This document shows positions 8,711 to 17,618 of a stretch of 64,000 nucleotides of DNA, one piece after another. The position numbers were made by a program, and so were the translations under genes. Under the pieces are notes generated by a model. It made no database searches and had not been told where the DNA came from. It was given only the letters and a program-made list of their open reading frames with translations. Every line of letters begins with the position of its first letter. Positions within the stretch are counted from its first letter, which is position 1. Source of the DNA: Achromobacter spanius (lineage in GTDB: Bacteria > Pseudomonadota > Gammaproteobacteria > Burkholderiales > Burkholderiaceae_B); NCBI RefSeq assembly GCF_002812705.1, contig NZ_CP025030.1, forward strand, positions 4,092,001-4,156,000, written 5' to 3'.

Positions 8711-8742
8711 CCGTTTCCGCCGTGCGCCCCGCGCGCATGCTT

Positions 8743-8761
8743 GCCGCCCAAACGGGGCGGC
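8743..8761 (+). terminator. GC hairpin between DUF2946 and PepSY genes
   Basis: GCCGCCC (8743-8749) pairs with GGGCGGC (8755-8761), followed by the moderately U-rich GTTGTTCGTATTC. It could be a weak terminator or attenuator that sets the ratio of the two genes. It lies 22 bases before the PepSY start codon. Confidence 0.4.
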
Positions 8762-8783
8762 GTTGTTCGTATTCGAGAATCCC

Positions 8784-10256
8784 ATGTCCACGCACACCCT
8801 GGATACCCCCTCCGCGCCTGCTCGCGCGCGGGTTGCGGGCAACAGCGCCTTACTGGCGTTGATCACGCGCCTGCACTTTTACATCGGGCTGTTTGTCGGC
8901 CCCTTCATTTTGGTGGCCGCCGTCACCGGCACGCTGTTCGTGCTGACTCCGCAGATTGAAAGCCTGCTGTATGCGGACCAACTGCACACCGCGTCCACCG
9001 GGCCGGCACAACCCCTGGCCAGCCAGGTCCGGGCGGCGCAGGAGCGCATCGCCCCCGGGCCGCGCCTGTTTGCCGTGCGGCCCGCGCCGGCTCCGGGCGA
9101 CACCACGCGCGTGATGTTCACGCAGCCCGGCATGGGCGATTCGGAAAGCCGCGCGCTGTTCGTCGACCCCGTCACGCTGGACATCAAGGGCGACATGACG
9201 GTCTACGGCACCAGTGGCACGCTGCCGTTTCGCACCACCCTGGACTACCTGCACCGCAACCTGATGCTGGGGGCGCTGGGCCGCAACTACAGCGAACTGG
9301 CCGCGTCCTGGATGTGGCTGGCCACGCTGGGCGGGCTGGTGCTGTGGTGGGCCGGACGCCGCCGCAAGCTTGCCGCGAACCAGATCGCAGCCCAAGCCCG
9401 CAGCCCCAGGTTGCGCGCGCGCCGCTGGCACAGCTTGCTTGGCTTGTGGTTGGCGCTGGGGCTGTTGTTCCTGTCCGCCACCGGCCTGACCTGGTCCAAC
9501 TGGGCGGGAGGTCGGGTGGACCAACTGCGCGCGCAACTGGGCTGGATCACGCCGGCGATTACGCTGAAGCTGCCGGGCGCGGCGGCCGATGCCGCGGCGG
9601 CCGGTGCCGCGACCGGCCCGGCGATGGGCGGTGGTGAACACGCGCATCATCACGGCGGCATGCAGATGGAGGGCGGCGCTATGGCAGCCCCCATGGCAGC
9701 GCCCCAAGACCCCGCCCGCGATTTCGACCGCATCCTGCAAACCGCGCGCCAGGGCGGCATCGACAGCACGCAGCTGGAAATCCGCCCGCCGCGTAGCGCC
9801 GACCAGGCCTGGATGGTGCGCGAGGTAGACCGTTCCTGGCCCACCCAGGTCGACACCATCGCCATCGACCCCGCCACCTACACCATCACCAGCCGCGCCG
9901 ACTTCGACACCTTTCCGCTGATCGCCAAGCTGATCCGCTGGGGCGTGGACATGCACATGGGCATTCTGTTCGGCTGGCCTAATCAGTTGCTGATGGGCGC
10001 GATCGGCTTGGCGCTGTCGGCCATGATCGTGCTGGGTTATCGCATGTGGTGGTTGCGGCGGCCCGCTGCGGGTGCCGGTGCTCAGACGCTGACCCAAGCC
10101 TGGGCCGCCCTGGGCTGGCCCGCGCGCATTGCCGTGTTGGCGGTGGCGGCGGCGCTGGGGTGGTGCCTGCCCGTCATGGGGGTAAGCCTGTTGGCGTTCC
10201 TGGTGGTGGACGTGCTGCGCTCGTGGCGCCTTCAGTTGCCCACGCGCCGCGCGTAG
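8784..10256 (+). CDS. PepSY-associated transmembrane protein (iron/copper-linked)
   Basis: A 490-residue inner-membrane protein of the PepSY_TM family. Helices lie near residues 25-50 (LHFYIGLFVGPFILVAAVTG), ~178-200, ~220-245, ~400-430 and ~455-485, with large periplasmic PepSY-type segments between them. HR dyads such as TLDYLHRNL are typical. A His/Met-rich insert (~285-310: GEHAHHHGGMQMEGG) sits in the second periplasmic loop. Related proteins are ferric-siderophore reductases or copper-associated proteins. The start was chosen at the MSTHTLD methionine after the hairpin; an upstream in-frame extension overlaps the DUF2946 gene. Its end overlaps the convergent GntR gene by 25 bp. Confidence 0.8.
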   Translation: MSTHTLDTPSAPARARVAGNSALLALITRLHFYIGLFVGPFILVAAVTGTLFVLTPQIESLLYADQLHTASTGPAQPLASQVRAAQERIAPGPRLFAVRPAPAPGDTTRVMFTQPGMGDSESRALFVDPVTLDIKGDMTVYGTSGTLPFRTTLDYLHRNLMLGALGRNYSELAASWMWLATLGGLVLWWAGRRRKLAANQIAAQARSPRLRARRWHSLLGLWLALGLLFLSATGLTWSNWAGGRVDQLRAQLGWITPAITLKLPGAAADAAAAGAATGPAMGGGEHAHHHGGMQMEGGAMAAPMAAPQDPARDFDRILQTARQGGIDSTQLEIRPPRSADQAWMVREVDRSWPTQVDTIAIDPATYTITSRADFDTFPLIAKLIRWGVDMHMGILFGWPNQLLMGAIGLALSAMIVLGYRMWWLRRPAAGAGAQTLTQAWAALGWPARIAVLAVAAALGWCLPVMGVSLLAFLVVDVLRSWRLQLPTRRA

Positions 10257-10891
10257 CTGGCCAGCACGATGCGCTCGGACTGCGCCAGGTAGTCCTTCAG
10301 CGCATCGGCCGCCTTGCCGAACTCGCCGGCTTCCACGCTTTGCAGAATTTGCTGGTTCATGTCGGCGTAGGGCGCGTGCAGGAATTCCGGGTCTTGCAAC
10401 AGCCCGAAGACCAGCCGCAGTTCGGCCAGCAATAAGGAAAACATGGCGTTCAGCCGGTCACTGTCGGCCAACTCCACAATGGCCATGTGAAACGCCATGT
10501 TGGCGGTGCCCACGCCCGGCCAGTCCTGGCGTTCGCGGCAAGCCAAAGCGTCTTCCACCGACTGGCGCATGCGCTGGCGCGCCGGATGGTGCGGGTACGC
10601 CTGCGCCAGCGCCTGGCATTCGATCATGCGCCGCACCCGATAAATATCAATAATGGATGCCATGCTGGGCACGGCCACCGCCACCCCTCGGTTAGGCGAG
10701 TGCGTCAGCAGGCCTTCCTTGGTCAGGTTGCGAAACGCCTCGCGCAGCGTGTTGCGCGAGACGTCCAGCGATTGCGTAAGCACGGCTTCCGACAGCCGCT
10801 GACCGGGCATGAATTCCCCGTTGATCAGGCGGCGGCGGATCTGCTCGGTGACCTTGTCGGTCAGGGTCTGGTGCGCGGCGGGCAGCGTCAT
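10232..10891 (-). CDS. GntR family (FCD) transcriptional regulator
   Basis: A 219-residue regulator. The N-terminal winged helix (~8-75) has LSEAVLTQSLDVSRNTLREA as recognition region and LTKEGLLTHSPNRGVAV as wing. The C-terminal FCD ligand domain (~80-210) has the usual metal/ligand residues in an ...MIECQALA... helix and an FHMAIVELADSDRL helix. FadR-C-domain regulators usually sense small organic acids and repress an adjacent catabolic operon. It is divergent from pxpA, the obvious target. Candidate sites are in 10892-11062. Confidence 0.85.
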   Translation of the reverse strand: MTLPAAHQTLTDKVTEQIRRRLINGEFMPGQRLSEAVLTQSLDVSRNTLREAFRNLTKEGLLTHSPNRGVAVAVPSMASIIDIYRVRRMIECQALAQAYPHHPARQRMRQSVEDALACRERQDWPGVGTANMAFHMAIVELADSDRLNAMFSLLLAELRLVFGLLQDPEFLHAPYADMNQQILQSVEAGEFGKAADALKDYLAQSERIVLASYARRVGN

Positions 10892-10910
10892 AGGCGAGGG
10901 GGGTCTAAAT

Positions 10911-10936
10911 ACCCGGTGGTGAAACCCGGTAGTGAA
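10911..10936. repeat. Tandem 13-bp repeat in the gntR leader
   Basis: ACCCGGTGGTGAA (10911-10923) is followed directly by ACCCGGTAGTGAA (10924-10936), one mismatch. It lies 20-45 bases upstream of the gntR start codon, so it could be a binding site for the regulator or another factor, or chance. Confidence 0.4.
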
Positions 10937-10983
10937 ATTACCGATAGGCGAAAGCCTGGCTTTGATCTACCATACTAACCAAT

Positions 10984-10998
10984 TTGTAGAACAATTGT
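10984..10998. promoter_or_regulatory. Candidate GntR operator before pxpA
   Basis: TTGTAGAACAATTGT contains two overlapping palindromes, TTGT-N3-ACAA and ACAATTGT, in an AT-rich stretch 65 bp upstream of pxpA. Position and symmetry fit an FCD-type GntR operator; the sequence is not a known consensus. Confidence 0.3.
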
Positions 10999-11062
10999 GT
11001 AACTATCGTTCCACGATCAGCGGCAAAAAGAAGGCGTGCCGCCATCGGACTAAGGATCAGAC

Positions 11063-11845
11063 ATGGCTGAGATCGATTTAAACAGTGACTTGGGCGAAAG
11101 CCTTGGCGCCTGGCGCATGGGCGATGACGAGGCCATGCTGGCGGTGGTGTCCAGCGCCAACGTGGCCTGCGGTTTCCATGCGGGCGATCCGGCCGGCATC
11201 CTCAGCACCTTGAAGGCCGCGCGCGCCAATGGCGTGACGGTGGGCGCCCATGTGTCCTACCCAGACTTGACGGGCTTCGGCCGACGCAACATGGACGTGG
11301 CCAGCGCCGACCTGGTGGCCGACGTCATCTACCAGATTGGCGCGCTGAAAGGCCTGGCCGCCGCCGCCGGCACCGAGGTGCGCTACGTGAAGCCGCACGG
11401 CGCGCTGTACAACACCATCGCCCACGACGCCCGCCAGGGTAATGACGTGATCACGGCCATTCTGGAAATCGACCCCAGCCTGGTGCTGGTGGGCCTGGCC
11501 GGCGCGCCGCTGTTGACGCTGGCGCAAGAGCGCGGCCTGCGCGTGGTAGCCGAAGCCTTTGCCGACCGCGCCTACACCCCGCAAGGCGCGCTGGTGTCGC
11601 GCCGCGAAAAGGGCGCCGTGCTGCATGACCCGAAAGCGGTGGCGCAACGCATGCTGCGCCTGGTGCAAGAGGGTGTGGTGGAAGCCATTGATGGCAGCCT
11701 CACCCGCGTGCAGGCCGATTCCATCTGCGTGCACGGCGATAGCCCTGGCGCAGTGGACATGGCGCGCGCGCTGCGCACGCAGCTTGAGCAGGCCGGCGTC
11801 AGCATCCGCGCTTTCGCGGCCGCTGCCCCCCGGCAATCCGCCTAG
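11063..11845 (+). CDS. pxpA: 5-oxoprolinase subunit A (LamB/YcsF family)
   Basis: A 260-residue LamB/YcsF protein. It starts with [20 protein letters not shown] and continues [21 protein letters not shown] and VKPHGALYN, the metal and catalytic residues of the polysaccharide-deacetylase-like TIM barrel. PxpA with PxpB and PxpC forms the ATP-dependent prokaryotic 5-oxoprolinase, which opens pyroglutamate to glutamate in the cytoplasm. It leads a three-gene unit: 9 bp to the fused pxpBC, then a biotin carboxylase. The start follows AAGGATCAGAC. Because of the biotin carboxylase, a different lactam or amide substrate is possible. Confidence 0.88.
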   Translation: MAEIDLNSDLGESLGAWRMGDDEAMLAVVSSANVACGFHAGDPAGILSTLKAARANGVTVGAHVSYPDLTGFGRRNMDVASADLVADVIYQIGALKGLAAAAGTEVRYVKPHGALYNTIAHDARQGNDVITAILEIDPSLVLVGLAGAPLLTLAQERGLRVVAEAFADRAYTPQGALVSRREKGAVLHDPKAVAQRMLRLVQEGVVEAIDGSLTRVQADSICVHGDSPGAVDMARALRTQLEQAGVSIRAFAAAAPRQSA

Positions 11846-11854
11846 GGAGCCGGC

Positions 11855-13519
11855 GTGCGTTTTCTGCCTGTAAACACCGACGCGCTGCTGGTTGAACTAG
11901 ACGACCTGGAACAGACCCTGGCGCTGTTCGCCGCGCTACAGGGCCGCCCGATTGAAGGGGTGACCGAACTGGTGCCCGCCGCCCGCACCGTGCTGGTGGT
12001 GTTCCAGCCCGGCGTGGTCTCACGCGCGGCGCTGATTGCCGATATCGGCGCGCGTGACACGTCCAGCCGCGTGGCGCGCGACGGCAAGCTGATCGAAATT
12101 CCCGTCCATTACAACGGCGAAGACCTGGACGACGTGGCGCGGCATCTGGGCATCACGCGCGAAGAAGTCGTGCGCCGCCACACGGGCGGCACCTACAGCG
12201 TGGCCTTCACCGGCTTTGCGCCGGGCTTTGCCTACCTGAGCGGTGGCGATCCCACGCTGGACGTCCCGCGCCGCAAGACCCCGCGCACCCGCATCCCGGC
12301 AGGCGCCGTGGCGCTGGCGGGTACGTTCAGCGGCGTGTATCCGCAGGCCAGCCCGGGCGGCTGGCAGATCCTGGGCGTGACCCCGGTCGCCATGTGGGAT
12401 TTGAACCGTGACACGCCCGCGCTGCTGCAACCGGGCTATCGCGTGCGATTTATCGACGCGGGCGTGGCATCAGAGTCGGACACCTCCGCCACATCGACCA
12501 CATCAAGCGCATCGACGGCATCCGCTGCATCGACCACATTCGCGACACCGCCAAGCGCCGCCCGCTCCACCTCCGCAACATCCGCCACCCCCGCCTTGGA
12601 AGTCGTATCGCCCGGCTTGCAAGCCGTGTTCGAAGACCTGGGCCGCCCCGGCCAGGCCCGCCAGGGCGTGGCCGCCTCCGGCGCCATGGACCGGGGCGCG
12701 TTGCGCGCCGCGAACCGGCTGGTGGGCAATGCACCCGGTGAGGCCGCCATTGAAATCGTCTACGGCGGTTTCCAGGTGCGCGCCCACGGCCCTTGCGTGT
12801 TGGCCGTGACCGGCGCGCAGGGCAACATCACATTGCGCAACGCCGCCGGTGCAAGCTGGACGGTCCCGGGCTACCAAGCTTTTGCCATGGACGACGGCGA
12901 CACGCTGACCCTGAGCCAACCGGACGCCGGCATCCGCTACTACCTGGCGGCGCGCGGCGGCTTTGCCGTGGAACCCGTGTTGGGCAGTTGCTCTACCGAC
13001 ACCCTGGCCCGCGTCGGCCCCGAACCGCTGGCAGCCGGTGACCGCATCGGCATCCGCCAAGCCGGGCAGGGCGCTATTGTGGGCGCACCCGAAACGGCCC
13101 CCGCCGACCTGCCGCGCACAGACGCCGAGGTGGTCCTGGACGTGGTGCTGGGCCCGCGCACCGACTGGTGCGACGCCGACGCGGTGGCGCTGCTGTCGCG
13201 CCAGGCCTGGACCGTAACGCCGCAATCCAACCGCGTCGGCATCCGCTTGCAGGGCGACGCGCCGCTGCAACGCGCCAACCATGCCGAACTGCCCAGCGAG
13301 GGCACTCGCAAAGGCTCTATCCAGGTTCCCGCCAGCGGCCAGCCCGTGCTGTTCCTGGCCGACCATCCGCTTACCGGCGGCTATCCCGTCATTGGCTCGG
13401 TCGCGCCCTGGCATCTGGATCGCGCCGCGCAAATTCCCATCGGCGCGCGCGTGCGCCTGAACCCCATTTCCGACTTCGTTCCGGTTGATGTGCCCGCCGT
13501 GCAAGTCACCCCGACATAA
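11855..13519 (+). CDS. Fused 5-oxoprolinase subunits B and C (KipI-KipA / AHS1-AHS2)
   Basis: A 554-residue fusion. Residues 1-202 are the PxpB/KipI (AHS1) domain, with [21 protein letters not shown] and [18 protein letters not shown] (each shorter piece is conserved in the family). Residues ~248-550 are PxpC/KipA (AHS2), with [37 protein letters not shown] and [14 protein letters not shown] 45-residue Ser/Thr/Ala linker joins them. In most genomes these are two genes. Both domains also make up the carboxyltransferase region of urea carboxylase. The start is GTG at 11855, after GGGAG; no ATG start precedes the conserved FLPVNTD. Confidence 0.85.
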   Translation: MRFLPVNTDALLVELDDLEQTLALFAALQGRPIEGVTELVPAARTVLVVFQPGVVSRAALIADIGARDTSSRVARDGKLIEIPVHYNGEDLDDVARHLGITREEVVRRHTGGTYSVAFTGFAPGFAYLSGGDPTLDVPRRKTPRTRIPAGAVALAGTFSGVYPQASPGGWQILGVTPVAMWDLNRDTPALLQPGYRVRFIDAGVASESDTSATSTTSSASTASAASTTFATPPSAARSTSATSATPALEVVSPGLQAVFEDLGRPGQARQGVAASGAMDRGALRAANRLVGNAPGEAAIEIVYGGFQVRAHGPCVLAVTGAQGNITLRNAAGASWTVPGYQAFAMDDGDTLTLSQPDAGIRYYLAARGGFAVEPVLGSCSTDTLARVGPEPLAAGDRIGIRQAGQGAIVGAPETAPADLPRTDAEVVLDVVLGPRTDWCDADAVALLSRQAWTVTPQSNRVGIRLQGDAPLQRANHAELPSEGTRKGSIQVPASGQPVLFLADHPLTGGYPVIGSVAPWHLDRAAQIPIGARVRLNPISDFVPVDVPAVQVTPT

Positions 13520-13535
13520 CGTGAACCCGCCTGCC

Positions 13536-15263
13536 ATGAAGAAAGTCCTGATTGCCAACCGTGGCGAAATCGCCGTCCGCATCATCCGAGCCTGCGCCGA
13601 CTACGGCGTGAAATCCGTAGCGGTCTATGCCGATGCGGATTTCGATGCGCTGCACGCGCGCATGGCCGACGAGGCCTATGGCCTGGACGGCGACCGTCCT
13701 GCGGACTCCTATCTGAATATCGACAAGCTGCTGGACGTAGCGCGTCGCAGCGGCGCGGACGCGGTGCATCCGGGCTACGGCTTTCTGTCGGAAAGCCCCT
13801 CGTTTGCCCGTGCGGTGATCGACGCCGGCCTGACCTGGATCGGCCCGTCGCCTGAGACCATCGAACGGCTGGGCGACAAGGTCCAGGCGCGCAAGATTGC
13901 ACTGGCGGTGGGCGCGCCCCTGGTGGCCGGCACGGCCGACCCGGTCAACGGCGCCGAAGACGTGCTGGAATTTGCACGCGAACACGGCTTGCCCATCGCC
14001 ATCAAGGCGGCGTTTGGCGGCGGCGGCCGGGGCCTGAAGGTGGTGTGGCGCATGGAAGACGTGGCCGAACTCTATGAGTCGGCCGTGCGCGAAGCCGTCA
14101 CCGCGTTTGGCCGTGGCGAATGCTATGTCGAACAGTTTTTGGACCGCCCGCGCCACGTCGAAGCGCAGGTGCTGGCGGACCAGCACGGCAACGTGGTGGT
14201 GCTGGGCACGCGCGATTGCTCGCTGCAACGCCGCAACCAGAAGCTGGTGGAAGAAGCGCCCGCGCCGTTCCTCAGCGACGACCAGCGTCAGCGCGTCCAT
14301 GCGTCCGCGCGCGACATCTGCGCGCACGCCGGTTATGTCGGCGCCGGCACTGTCGAGTTCCTGCTGAGCGCGTCGGGCGCCATCTCGTTCCTGGAGGTCA
14401 ACACGCGCCTGCAAGTCGAGCACCCCGTCACCGAGGAAACCTGCGGGCTGGACCTGGTAGTGCAGCAACTGCGCATCGCCGACGGCCTGCCGCTGGGCTT
14501 CAGCGAGGCGCCCGCGCCGCGTTGCCATGCCATTGAATTTCGCATCAACGCCGAAGACGTGGGCCGCGGCTTCCTGCCGTCACCGGGTCGCATCGCCAGC
14601 TTTGCGCCGCCGTCCGGCCCTGGCGTGCGCGTGGACAGCGGCGTGGAATCGGGCTCGACCATTCCAGGCACCTTCGATTCGCTGATGGCCAAGCTGATCG
14701 TCACCGGGGCCACCCGCGAGCAAGCCATTGCCCGCGCCCGCCGCGCGCTGGCCGAGTTCCGCATCGAAGGCGTGGCGTCCGTGCTGCCGTTTCACCGCGC
14801 GGTGTTGGCGCATGACGACTTCCTGGGCGACGCATCGGGCTTCAAGGTGCACACGCGCTGGATCGAAACCGACTTCGCCAACGACCTGGAAGCCGCCGTG
14901 CGCCCGGAGCCGCTGGGCGCCGTGACGCTGCATCGCACGGCCGTGGAAATCGACGGCCGCCGCGTGTCGCTGGGCCTGCCCGCCGAACTGCTGCGCGGCC
15001 TGCATGCCGCCGGGGCAGCCTCGGTGGACGCCGGCCAAGCCAGCACGGCCAACGCCCAAAGCGTAGCCGCGCCCATCGCCGGCACCATCCAGGCGTGGAA
15101 GGCCGAGGACGGCGCCACGGTGAAAGAGGGCGATCTGATCGCCACGATGGAAGCCATGAAAATGGAAATGCAGGTGTTGGCGCATCGCAGCGGCGTGCTC
15201 AAGCACGAAGCGCAACCGGGCCAGGCCGTGGCGGCAGGCGCGGCGATCGGGCGCATCGACTAA
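13536..15263 (+). CDS. Biotin carboxylase-BCCP fusion (acyl-/urea-carboxylase alpha-type)
   Basis: A 575-residue biotin-dependent carboxylase subunit. The biotin-carboxylase part (1-~445) shows [17 protein letters not shown], the ATP-grasp loop [28 protein letters not shown] and [14 protein letters not shown]. The C-terminus is a biotinyl domain with EAMKMEM (biotinylated Lys ~542). It charges biotin with bicarbonate using ATP. No canonical acyl-CoA carboxyltransferase gene is adjacent; instead the upstream fused PxpBC is homologous to the urea-carboxylase transferase domain. The [11 protein letters not shown] start is the family start; an in-frame GTG at 13521 would add five residues. The gene begins 16 bp after pxpBC. 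Confidence 0.88.
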   Translation: MKKVLIANRGEIAVRIIRACADYGVKSVAVYADADFDALHARMADEAYGLDGDRPADSYLNIDKLLDVARRSGADAVHPGYGFLSESPSFARAVIDAGLTWIGPSPETIERLGDKVQARKIALAVGAPLVAGTADPVNGAEDVLEFAREHGLPIAIKAAFGGGGRGLKVVWRMEDVAELYESAVREAVTAFGRGECYVEQFLDRPRHVEAQVLADQHGNVVVLGTRDCSLQRRNQKLVEEAPAPFLSDDQRQRVHASARDICAHAGYVGAGTVEFLLSASGAISFLEVNTRLQVEHPVTEETCGLDLVVQQLRIADGLPLGFSEAPAPRCHAIEFRINAEDVGRGFLPSPGRIASFAPPSGPGVRVDSGVESGSTIPGTFDSLMAKLIVTGATREQAIARARRALAEFRIEGVASVLPFHRAVLAHDDFLGDASGFKVHTRWIETDFANDLEAAVRPEPLGAVTLHRTAVEIDGRRVSLGLPAELLRGLHAAGAASVDAGQASTANAQSVAAPIAGTIQAWKAEDGATVKEGDLIATMEAMKMEMQVLAHRSGVLKHEAQPGQAVAAGAAIGRID

Positions 15264-15270
15264 GCGTCGG

Positions 15271-16710
15271 CTATAGGGGGCGTTCCCAGCCCCCGCCCAA
15301 GGCGCGGTAAGACGCAATGGCCGCGCGCGCCGACTCGGTTTGCGCCTGTGCGCTGGCATCGCGGGTGCGTAGCACGGCGCTGTCGGCGTCCAGCACTTCG
15401 ATCAGGCTGACGATGCCGTTCTGGTAGGCAAGGAATGAGCTTGTGCGCGCCTGCGTCAGCGCGTCCACGCCTTCGGCCAGGTAGCGCGACTGCTGTTCAC
15501 GTTTGACCAGGGCCGAGAAGGCGTTTTCCACATCTTCGGAAGCGCGCAGCACCGCCAGGCGGTAGGCCGCCAGCGCTTCGGCGTTGCGGCCACGGGCGTT
15601 TGCGATGTCGGCTTCGATACGGCCGAAGTCGAACAGGCGCCAGCGCAGGCCAAGCATGCCTTGCATCTGGTTGGCGCTGTCGTTGAACAGGTTGCCGGAC
15701 AGGGTGGTGGCGGTGCCAAGCACCGCGCCTAGCGAGAATGTTGGGTAGTACTCGGCGATCGCCGCGCCAATACCGGCGTTGGTAGCGGCAAGCTGGCGTT
15801 CGGCCGCGATCAGGTCAGGGCGGCGGCGCAGCAGGTCGGCCGGGGTGCCGGTGTCTGCAATGGCGGGCGGCAAGGGGATGGGCGCGCTGGCGGCCAGCAG
15901 GGCGCGATTGCTGCCGGGCGGCTCGCCCAGCAGCACGTCCAGCGCGTTCATGGCGGCCGACAGGCCGTCTTCCAGTACGGGCACGGTGGCGCGCACTTCG
16001 GCCAGCGCGCCTGTCGACTGATGTACCTGGAGTTCCGCGGCGAGCCCTTTGTCGAATTGCAGTTGCACGGTGGCAAGCAATTGGCTGCGGGTCTTGACCT
16101 GTTCACGGGCGATGTCCAGGCGGGTCTGCAATCCACGGATCAAGACGTAGATGTCGGCGGTTTGCGCCGCCACGGCAAGCCGGGCGGCGGCAACACCGGC
16201 TTCGGCGCCTTGGTAGTTGGCGACGGCGGCTTCACGTTGGCGTTGCAGGCCGCCGAACAGGTCGACCTCCCAGCCGGCGTTCAAGCCCAGCTCGTAATAG
16301 TCGCCATAGCGGTTGTAGTCGGGCGTGGCGTTCAGCAACTGGCCCTGCGGGGTTTCCAGGGACTGGCGCGCACGGGCGGCCTGGCCCGCCACGGCGGCCG
16401 ACGGCAGCAACGCGGCGGTGGCGCTGCGCAGACCCGCGCGCGACTGGGCCACGCGCGCCACGGCCTGCGCAATGTCCAGGTTCTGGTTAAGTGCGCGCTC
16501 CACCAATTGGGTCAGCAGCGGATCATGAAACCCTTGCCACCATACCCGGGCATCGGCAGCGGCCGGCGCCTGCCGCGCCTGGATCGCGGCCTGTCCCATA
16601 AAATGCGGGGCTGACGCCGTATCGGGCTGCTGATAATCGGGGCCGACAGCACAACCTGCCAGAAGCAAGCTTGAGAGAAACAGCGGCACAGCATGTTTAC
16701 GGGGCAGCAT
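15271..16710 (-). CDS. RND efflux outer-membrane lipoprotein (NodT/OprM family)
   Basis: A 479-residue outer-membrane factor. A signal peptide ends in a lipobox (LLLAGC, Cys ~20) followed by AVGPDYQQP, the signature start of the NodT family. Two repeated outer-membrane-efflux regions follow (~55-245 and ~265-460), with coiled-coil-rich QTADIYVLIRGLQ and LLRRRPDLIAAERQLAATNA. It forms the trimeric channel to which the adaptor and RND pump dock. The start is the Met after AGGA; a longer frame upstream runs into the control region. It is divergent from tetR and carries one of the two TetR operator copies in its promoter region. Confidence 0.9.
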   Translation of the reverse strand: MLPRKHAVPLFLSSLLLAGCAVGPDYQQPDTASAPHFMGQAAIQARQAPAAADARVWWQGFHDPLLTQLVERALNQNLDIAQAVARVAQSRAGLRSATAALLPSAAVAGQAARARQSLETPQGQLLNATPDYNRYGDYYELGLNAGWEVDLFGGLQRQREAAVANYQGAEAGVAAARLAVAAQTADIYVLIRGLQTRLDIAREQVKTRSQLLATVQLQFDKGLAAELQVHQSTGALAEVRATVPVLEDGLSAAMNALDVLLGEPPGSNRALLAASAPIPLPPAIADTGTPADLLRRRPDLIAAERQLAATNAGIGAAIAEYYPTFSLGAVLGTATTLSGNLFNDSANQMQGMLGLRWRLFDFGRIEADIANARGRNAEALAAYRLAVLRASEDVENAFSALVKREQQSRYLAEGVDALTQARTSSFLAYQNGIVSLIEVLDADSAVLRTRDASAQAQTESARAAIASYRALGGGWERPL

Positions 16711-16821
16711 GACGGGGTCCTGCAAGACAGGTGAAAGAGAAAGTTGGCGCGCGTCGAACGTCCGTACCAGGGGTTGAGACGCGCCCATGCATCGAAAAAA
16801 AGATCACGAATAAACCGCGAA

Positions 16822-16849
16822 TGGTGACTATTGTACGATATGGTCATTA
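16822..16849. promoter_or_regulatory. TetR operator copy 1 (outer-membrane factor / tetR)
   Basis: TGGTGACTA-N10-TGGTCATTA. The halves are imperfectly inverted (TAATGACCA when the right half is reversed). The same element with the same 10-bp spacer recurs at 17549-17576. It sits between the divergent outer-membrane lipoprotein gene and tetR. Confidence 0.7.
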
Positions 16850-16884
16850 GTCGTCAATCGATATAGCCATAAGGTAGCGTTCCT

Positions 16885-17502
16885 ATGTCCGACTCGTCCC
16901 AGCAATCCCAAGGCCATCGCGGACCGACAGATCACAGCGTGCGAGACCAGATCGTTCAGGCGGCCAACGCGCATTTCAGCCACTATGGTTACGACAAGAC
17001 CACGGTGTCCGACCTGGCGCGCGAGATCGGTATTTCCAAGGCCTACATCTACAAGTTCTTCGATTCCAAGCAGGCCATCGGCGAGGCCATCTGCACCAAC
17101 GTGCTGGGCCAGTTGATGGCGGGCGTGGAGCAGGCCATCGCCCAGGCCGAATCGCCCACCGACCGTTTTCGCCGCTTCTTCCTTAGTGCTGTAGAGCTAT
17201 CAGCGGAATTGTTTTTCCAGGACAGAAAGCTCTATGAAATCGCGGCGCATTCCTCGCTGGAAAAATGGGCGTCGGCGCAGGCGTACGAACAGCGCATGCG
17301 AGCCATCCTGACCGACATCCTGCGCGAAGGAAGAGAGCAGGGCGAGTTCGAGCGCAAGACCCCGCTAGACGAAACCGCGCGGTCGATTTATCTGGTGATG
17401 CTGCCCTTCATCAGTCCGCTTTTGCTTCAGTACAACCTGGACCGCTTGCCGGACGCCCCGCGTGAAGTGGCGAGCCTGGTGCTGCGCAGCCTGGCGCCCT
17501 GA
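16885..17502 (+). CDS. TetR family repressor of the efflux operon
   Basis: A 205-residue TetR regulator. The HTH occupies ~20-65 (VRDQIVQAANAHFSHYGYDK, then TVSDLAREIGISKAYIYKFF); the C-terminal helical domain is the ligand/dimer part. It lies between the outer-membrane factor and the adaptor-pump pair, and matching operators flank it on both sides, so it very probably represses itself and both transcription units until an effluxed compound binds. AAGG lies about ten bases before the ATG. Confidence 0.9.
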   Translation: MSDSSQQSQGHRGPTDHSVRDQIVQAANAHFSHYGYDKTTVSDLAREIGISKAYIYKFFDSKQAIGEAICTNVLGQLMAGVEQAIAQAESPTDRFRRFFLSAVELSAELFFQDRKLYEIAAHSSLEKWASAQAYEQRMRAILTDILREGREQGEFERKTPLDETARSIYLVMLPFISPLLLQYNLDRLPDAPREVASLVLRSLAP

Positions 17503-17526
17503 GTGCTGGAAGCGGGGTCCGATCTG

Positions 17527-17535
17527 CCCCCCCCC
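17527..17535 (+). repeat. C9 homopolymer upstream of the efflux-pump promoter
   Basis: Nine consecutive C residues lie 13 bp before the second TetR operator and 22 bp before its embedded TTGACA. Poly-C tracts of this kind vary in length by slippage in Bordetella. No other intergenic tract this long is seen in the window. Confidence 0.6.
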
Positions 17536-17548
17536 TCAAAACCCCATT

Positions 17549-17576
17549 TAGTGACTATTGACAATATTGGTCATTA
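17549..17576 (+). promoter_or_regulatory. TetR operator copy 2 overlapping the pump -35
   Basis: TAGTGACTA-N10-TGGTCATTA, the cleaner copy of the element at 16822-16849. A TTGACA -35 hexamer (17558-17563) lies at the start of the spacer, and a weak -10 (CAAACT, 17581-17586) is 17 bp downstream. Bound TetR would cover the -35, which explains repression of the adaptor-pump operon. Confidence 0.7.
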
Positions 17577-17618
17577 GACGCAAACTGCGCGGCAATCCGA
17601 TTGCCCCAGGGGTGTCTT

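Noticed and set aside
8850..10097. 415-codon minus-strand frame opposite the PepSY gene
   Set aside because: Composition bias and total overlap with a well-supported membrane protein.
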